Part shown: piece after piece, positions 59,601 to 64,000 of the stretch | Position numbering within the stretch: the first letter of the stretch is position 1 | How the letters are laid out: each line of letters opens with the position of its first letter | Origin: Hoplostethus atlanticus | Taxonomy: Eukaryota; Chordata; Actinopteri; Trachichthyiformes; Trachichthyidae | DNA length: 64,000 bases | Direction: 5' to 3' | Assembly (NCBI GenBank): GCA_034670405.1 | Contig: JAXDDX010000145.1 | Coordinates: 1,001,001 to 1,065,000, forward strand | Translations under genes and position numbers: made by a program | The notes under the pieces: model-generated | The model's input: only the letters and a program-made list of their open reading frames with translations | Told to the model about the DNA's origin: nothing | Database searches by the model: none

Positions 59601-62311
59601 AGCAGAGGGCCCTGTGTTGGTAAGTGTCTGAAGGAGTGTTGATCTGTAGCTGACCCTGTGCTCTGACCTCTCTGGATTTGGGAAAGGAAAAAAATCCTAT
59701 AGGGATCAGTAAAGTATCACATTACATTCTTATTATTAATAATAATAAATTCTTGGGCTATTTTTTTAAACTTAAATTCCTGCCTTTCCAACATGCTTTT
59801 TTTTATTAACAAACTGGAGTACCTGTTGATGCACTGTATTATAAGGGTTTCCGACCTGAACAAACCATTGCTTACTTTGTTTTGTAACATGTTATGATTT
59901 CAATACTGTAATTGTTGTTTATGAGTAAGCAGTGCTATTGAAACCTGATGCATAATCTCCTTTTTCCTCCCACTGACTACCTGCCCGGGCCTCTGTGTGT
60001 ACCTTACTGTGGTCTCTCTGACACACACACACACACACAGAGGAGGATCCATTTAGCTGTGTACAAGACGGACAACGCTATAGCGACAAGGACGTATGGA
60101 AACCGGAGCCTTGTCGCATCTGCGTGTGCGACACGGGCACTGTCCTGTGCGACGAAATTATCTGCGAGGAGCTAAAAGACTGCCCCAAACCCGAAATCCC
60201 ATTCGGAGAGTGTTGCCCCATCTGCGCTGCTGACCAGGCCCCACCCAGTGGTCGTAATTTATTTATTTCTCACACCTCTCATAAATAAATTACAAGTACA
60301 AGTTCATGTTGTTTGTTTTGGGGAGTAGAAAACACCACATGAGGAACTAGGTATCAAATCAAAGGATGGGCAGTTGCCGTTTAATCCCTATTGCTTTTAT
60401 CTTTTACCCTCATGCTTTAGACGGACCTATCTGCCATCCTTTGATCTGAATGCTGGTTTTTTCCGTCCCCCAAATAAACAAATGATGGGGGGAAAAAAAA
60501 AGAATAACAATGGCACTTCTGACTAGATTTCAGTGAAATGCTACCTCAACGTCATTTTTCCATCGCTGGCTCACCTTGGCCCCATCTTGTTTGAATACTC
60601 TCTCTGTCCTGTCCTCAGTATCATGAGAACATGTGGGACCCATTATGGAAATACCTCGCTCAGGCAGAGACGGCGTAGCGTTTCTACTCCACAGCCTCTC
60701 TCTGTGGCATTCTGCAAATCTGGTGTCAAAAGAAAATAACTGAATTGAATCGCTGTGAGCATGAACAAAGCCCCTTAACATCCAAACACATCGATTGGCG
60801 TTGGAAATGTGAGCAGAAAAATTGCTTGAGGAGCATCAGTGAAATCAGAAGTGTCACTGTCCACACAAACCTTTTGATAAAAATGCTTTTATTTTGTAAT
60901 TCAAGTGCTTAGCTAAAAGAATATAACATACAGTATCACTAAAAAGCATTAAACCTTCTGATTTATCAATGTTATTATCTAACCATTCTATGGGATTGGT
61001 GAATCCCAGTTGAACTAGTTGAGGGCTGGATTTTCCAGAAGCATATCTGCACCACTCTTCATCTTCATCCCCTTCGACTAACGGGGCAGAGATGAACCGA
61101 GAAGGCTTCAGATTTGCTTCTGAAAAACCCAGGTTCTTTACACAGGCTTCTCTCATTCCCTTGCTTTCTACCTTTCCCCCTCACGCCTATACGTCCCGCT
61201 TTGCCTCTGCTTTTGAGCTTTTCAAGATGGTGCCTTCAACCAACACTTGCCTGGACTATATGATTTGGTGGTGGTCTTTAGTGTAGTCTTGATTTAGGAA
61301 AGTGCAATTGGCAGAACAGGCAGGTAGAGAGTTTCTGGGGCTGCCAGGGAAAATACAGAAAACCCTGGTGAATTGTTACCGTGTAACCCGTTGGCTAACC
61401 CGTGATCTGTTTCCCCCCTTCTCTGCTCCTCTCTACCACGTAACAGGAGTACCCGGAGCTAAGGTGAGACACTGATATTGAGTGTGTGTGTATGTGATTG
61501 TGTGTTTCAGTGAAATGTACCTACAATTAAACCCGTCCCAGACTCACATCAGTGCTGCAGCACGGCGCTGTAGTTTATGGATTTAGGGCGATGCTTTGAT
61601 GTGAAAGAACTTTGTCAGACAGATAATAGTTATTTCCCGCCACACGCCGTGTGCCATACTTATGTGTCTAATGATATCGCAGGGCATGCTTATTTCAACA
61701 CTTTTTACCGTCGACCGATTTCTTAATATTCCATTGAAAGGATTTTCAAAATACTCGTTTATGGGGCCGGGTTGAGAAAAGACTGAAATAGCCGAATGAA
61801 GCCTAATCCTAATTGCTGCTTTTTTCTTTCCAATACCAGGGTCAGAAAGGCGAACCTGGAGACATTACCGATGTAAGTGAACGCCCCTCAATGTCACGTG
61901 TCCAAAAATACAATTCAGGTCACCATTCTTTGCATTACCAGTGAATGCTTTCATCAGTACCAGAAACACAGTGAGAGTGCAGCATTAGCACTGAGGGCTG
62001 TTGCGTAATACTACCCCAGACCCCCCCACCCCGTCCCCAGGCTGTGCAAGTGTGCAGGTCTAGTTTTGAGTAATTACTCACAGAGAGGAAGCAGAGATGG
62101 AAGAATTCAAAAACTGTATGCCAACAGTCTACTAGAGAAGGAGTAAGAAAAAGAGAGAAGTGGGGGGGGAGGAGAGGGGCAGGCTGGGTCAAGGTGGGTG
62201 GGGGGGGGGGGGGTTCTCAGTCCATTAGGCCTGTTAGCCCACTCTTCAGGAGGACAGCCAAGCACAATAAGGCCTCCATGCAATCCCCTCCATAAAGATC
62301 CCCATAAGCCA

Positions 62312-62369
<58 letters not shown>

Positions 62370-63076
62370 CATGGAAATACTTTACCCAGCTGAGGGAATA
62401 GAAGTCCATGGCAGGAAATAAGAAGGCATTGTTTATTGTGCGGTTGTTATGATAATGCTTTGCCCGCAGAGATTAGCAATCAACAGCTCTGTTCTGATGG
62501 GAGGAAGATAATCTTTATTTCCCTCCACTTACAAAAAAAAAAAGAACCGAACCGATAGATCTGGTAAATGTAAGATTTAGAAGTTCTTCAAAGCAGATAC
62601 TACTTTAAAAAGAACTTTCTCTACATTATATCATGGCTCCGTCTGCAGTTTTGCACTATTTGCTTTGTTCGAATCCTGTAATCCTGTAATCCTGACACTT
62701 TTTCTCCTTTCTTCTCTTTCTCTTCCCAGGTTGTAGGACCAAGAGGACCAAGTGGCCCTATGGTATGCGTTGCCTTCAGCATTTCCAACATTTGTTTTAC
62801 CCACTAAGCATTCTGATGCAGAGAAAGCTCTGCCCTCGCTGTGTTCATGTAAAATGAAATGAGATTACGTGAGGAGTAATCTGTCAGGAATTAAGATTAC
62901 TTCATTGCCCATTACATTTAAAAGAAACACAGGTACTAGAGGGGGCGTGGATTGCAAGTGTCGTGGACTCACATGTACTGAGGTAGTTACTGACTACTCT
63001 AATGTCTCCTGTTCACCTACAGGGCCCATCAGGAGAGCAAGGACTACGCGGATCAAGAGGAGATAGCGGCGAGAAG
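56552..63076 (+). CDS. col2a1: col2a1 (type II procollagen alpha 1), exons 1-6, 5' partial
   Basis: This is the start of the cartilage fibrillar collagen gene; the protein is secreted, trimerises and forms cartilage and notochord-sheath fibrils. Six exons give 147 residues: signal peptide (1 to about 26), von Willebrand factor C domain (38-93, ten cysteines), then the N-propeptide collagen helix with Gly-X-Y repeats from residue 102. [20 protein letters not shown] and PFGECCPIC match human COL2A1, and [18 protein letters not shown] matches human [18 protein letters not shown], including the same break in Gly-X-Y. That separates it from col1a1. Exon sizes (94 coding, 210, 17, 33, 33, 54) follow the COL2A1 pattern. 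Teleosts have a and b copies; I cannot tell which with certainty. The remaining exons lie beyond the right edge. Confidence 0.93.
56646..60040 (+). other. col2a1 intron 1
   Basis: 3395-base intron with few repeats: a GA-rich stretch near 57787-57840 and a possible LINE-tail piece near 59690-59720 (GGGATCAGTAAAGTATC). The enhancer candidate lies near its middle. A CpG-bearing patch at about 59395-59425 is unexplained. Confidence 0.8.
58771..58830 (+). promoter_or_regulatory. candidate SOX9-dependent col2a1 intron 1 enhancer core
   Basis: GTGAATTGCCCACTCTGT, then after a short gap GAAAGGCGTCATTCATGG and a nearby GAGGTC. These line up in order and spacing with my memory of the mammalian Col2a1 intron 1 chondrocyte enhancer (GTGAATCGGGCTCTGT, GAAAAGCCCCATTCATGAG, GGCAAGG), where CATTCATG is part of the SOX9-responsive core. 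It also lies in intron 1, as in mammals. Confidence 0.6.
60041..60250 (+). CDS. col2a1: col2a1 exon 2, von Willebrand factor C cassette exon
   Basis: 210 bases encoding residues 32-102, with all ten VWC cysteines at 38, 56, 59, 61, 68, 73, 79, 89, 90 and 93. In mammals this exon is kept in type IIA procollagen (progenitors) and skipped in IIB (mature chondrocytes), and the VWC domain can bind BMPs. Its length is a multiple of three and both ends are phase 1, so skipping keeps frame. The acceptor is AC-repeat derived and the donor GTCGTA is poor. A second donor, GTAATT, lies three bases on and also keeps frame (one extra residue). Confidence 0.92.
60251..60293 (+). promoter_or_regulatory. hairpin at the col2a1 exon 2 donor
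   Basis: GTAATTTATTTAT (60254-60266) and ATAAATAAATTAC (60281-60293) are perfect complements with a 14-base loop. The stem begins three bases after the first donor GT and contains the second. A stem-loop at this splice site is known to affect exon 2 inclusion in mammals; here a different but similarly placed structure is seen. Confidence 0.7.
60294..61446 (+). other. col2a1 intron 2
   Basis: About 1.2 kb after the donor hairpin. No repeat or extra exon is recognised. Confidence 0.7.
61447..61463 (+). CDS. col2a1: col2a1 exon 3 (17 bases)
   Basis: Micro-exon encoding the end of Gly102 then VPGAK, between acceptor AACAG and donor GTGAGA. Human exon 3 is also 17 bases (QPGPK). Confidence 0.88.
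61840..61872 (+). CDS. col2a1: col2a1 exon 4 (33 bases)
   Basis: Encodes [11 protein letters not shown], matching human [11 protein letters not shown]. Acceptor ACCAG, donor GTAAGT, phase 0. Confidence 0.92.
62319..62365 (+). repeat. (GA)n microsatellite in col2a1 intron 4
   Basis: About 23 GA units. Intron 4 also has a run of G near 62200-62213. Confidence 0.95.
62730..62762 (+). CDS. col2a1: col2a1 exon 5 (33 bases)
   Basis: Encodes [11 protein letters not shown], matching human IVGPKGPPGPQ. Acceptor CCCAG after a strong pyrimidine tract; donor GTATGC. Confidence 0.92.
63023..63076 (+). CDS. col2a1: col2a1 exon 6 (54 bases)
   Basis: A classic 54-base fibrillar collagen exon: six Gly-X-Y triplets, [18 protein letters not shown], matching human GPAGEQGPRGDRGDKGEK. 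Acceptor TACAG, donor GTGAGT. Confidence 0.93.
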
Positions 63077-64000
63077 GTGAGTTCGCCCCACCTTGGTCAT
63101 ATTCTCTCCCTGACCCTTAAGGAATACTGGATTTGAGAGTCTGTATAGCCTCCACTCTGTCCCCCTTGAAAAGTATTTCCTATTGGATCTGATGAGAGTT
63201 AGGTCTTTAGGGAGCTTACAGGTTTGTAGAATGGCCGCCTTTCAGCTCAGTCACAGCTCAGTCATGTGTCATTTCCATTTAGGCTGTGTGGTCCCCGCTA
63301 AGGGCCCCCCCGGGTTGTTTAACAGATGTGGGGGCCTGTCAGAGACTCATAATGTAAACCTCTGGCTCTGGGAAGTTGCTGGGCTTTGATCACCGCATTA
63401 ACGTTAACAACACTTTGTGTGTGATAACGGCTGTCAGGCGAGGCGTTTACTTGTCTTGTTTGTGTAGATTTCAGAGCGAGGTGAATTGATTTTCTTTTCC
63501 AGGTTGGATTCACTTGAGAGGAAGAACTTTTAATGAGTTTTTTTTTACCATTAGAGTTGTTGGGAAACTGCTGGCACGGTCTCAGAAGTGTGTTATTACT
63601 CTAGTGGAGCAGAATTTCACACATACTGAGACATTTAAAAAAAAAGAAGATGCATGTGGCTGAGCTGCAGTAAGACATTCTCACCGTGAGCTGGAATGCC
63701 AGTTGACTCCTACAGTTTATTTATGCTTTTATTGCACAATTTGGCTTTCTTCTTGCAGCGTGATGGACTGCATGTGCTTCTTTGCAATATTTGTTTTATA
63801 AATTGCTTTTCACACCGTCTCAGCTGCTGTATCTCATTGTTATTGTGTAGCTGTAACACATGTAAAGCCATTATGCTGTATAAGTAGTTCATTCGATGTA
63901 TTTTTTATAGTCATATATCATCTTTAGGGTTTGCACAACTCGGAAAACCTGCGAGGCGCTCAATACATTCTTTGTTTAGTATCCCCTTGCAGGGTAGTTT
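63077..64000 (+). other. col2a1 intron 6, start
   Basis: No exon 7 (a long Gly-Pro-rich exon in human) is found before the window ends, so the intron runs off the edge. No repeat is recognised. Confidence 0.7.

Noticed and set aside
56552-63076. Identity as col1a1, suggested by MFSFVD and the 5' stem-loop
   Set aside because: The VWC domain, the 17-base exon 3 and the [15 protein letters not shown] propeptide follow COL2A1.
1-64000. CRISPR arrays, bacterial operons, phage or toxin systems
   Set aside because: All regular repeats are microsatellites or known eukaryotic element types, and both genes are intron-rich vertebrate genes.

Overview
This window is vertebrate nuclear DNA, almost certainly from a teleost fish. 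It holds two host genes with ordinary GT-AG introns, about 35 kb of spacer between them, and the repeats expected of fish: long dinucleotide runs, Tc1-derived elements, a tRNA-headed DANA/HE1-type SINE and LINE-type 3' tails. I see no bacterial, phage or CRISPR content. All calls come from reading the sequence and from remembered family sequences; no search was run.

Positions 211-21815 (minus strand) hold a complete nckap1l gene (Hem-1, the blood-cell subunit of the WAVE regulatory complex). I placed all 31 coding exons. Every junction keeps phase, and together they encode 1123 residues plus a stop, against about 1127 for human NCKAP1L. The introns carry several repeats: a SINE/LINE-like piece, a 329-bp inverted-repeat element, a perfect 17-bp hairpin, weak hAT-like ends and a possible solo LTR. 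Several donor sites touch microsatellites.

Positions 21816-56551 are the spacer between the two genes, which are transcribed away from each other. No convincing protein gene is visible. It holds a tRNA-derived SINE, two inverted copies of a short Tc1-derived element, a polypyrimidine tract of nearly 1 kb with a 20-C run, a CpG-bearing segment near 46.7-47.1 kb, and scattered sites (RFX-like, TEAD-like, CRE, SOX-like) that could belong to enhancers.

Positions 56552-64000 (plus strand) hold the 5' part of a type II procollagen gene (col2a1, closest in feel to col2a1a): exon 1 (signal peptide), exon 2 (von Willebrand factor C domain, the IIA cassette exon), and exons 3-6 (start of the N-propeptide collagen helix). 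The gene runs off the right edge.

The most interesting signals are RNA and regulatory structures in col2a1. A collagen-type 5' stem-loop encloses the start codon and a four-codon upstream ORF. Exon 2 has an acceptor made of an AC repeat, two donors three bases apart, and a perfect 13-bp hairpin overlapping the second donor. Intron 1 contains a segment resembling the SOX9-dependent chondrocyte enhancer of mammalian Col2a1. I found no wholly unknown system, and I do not claim one.
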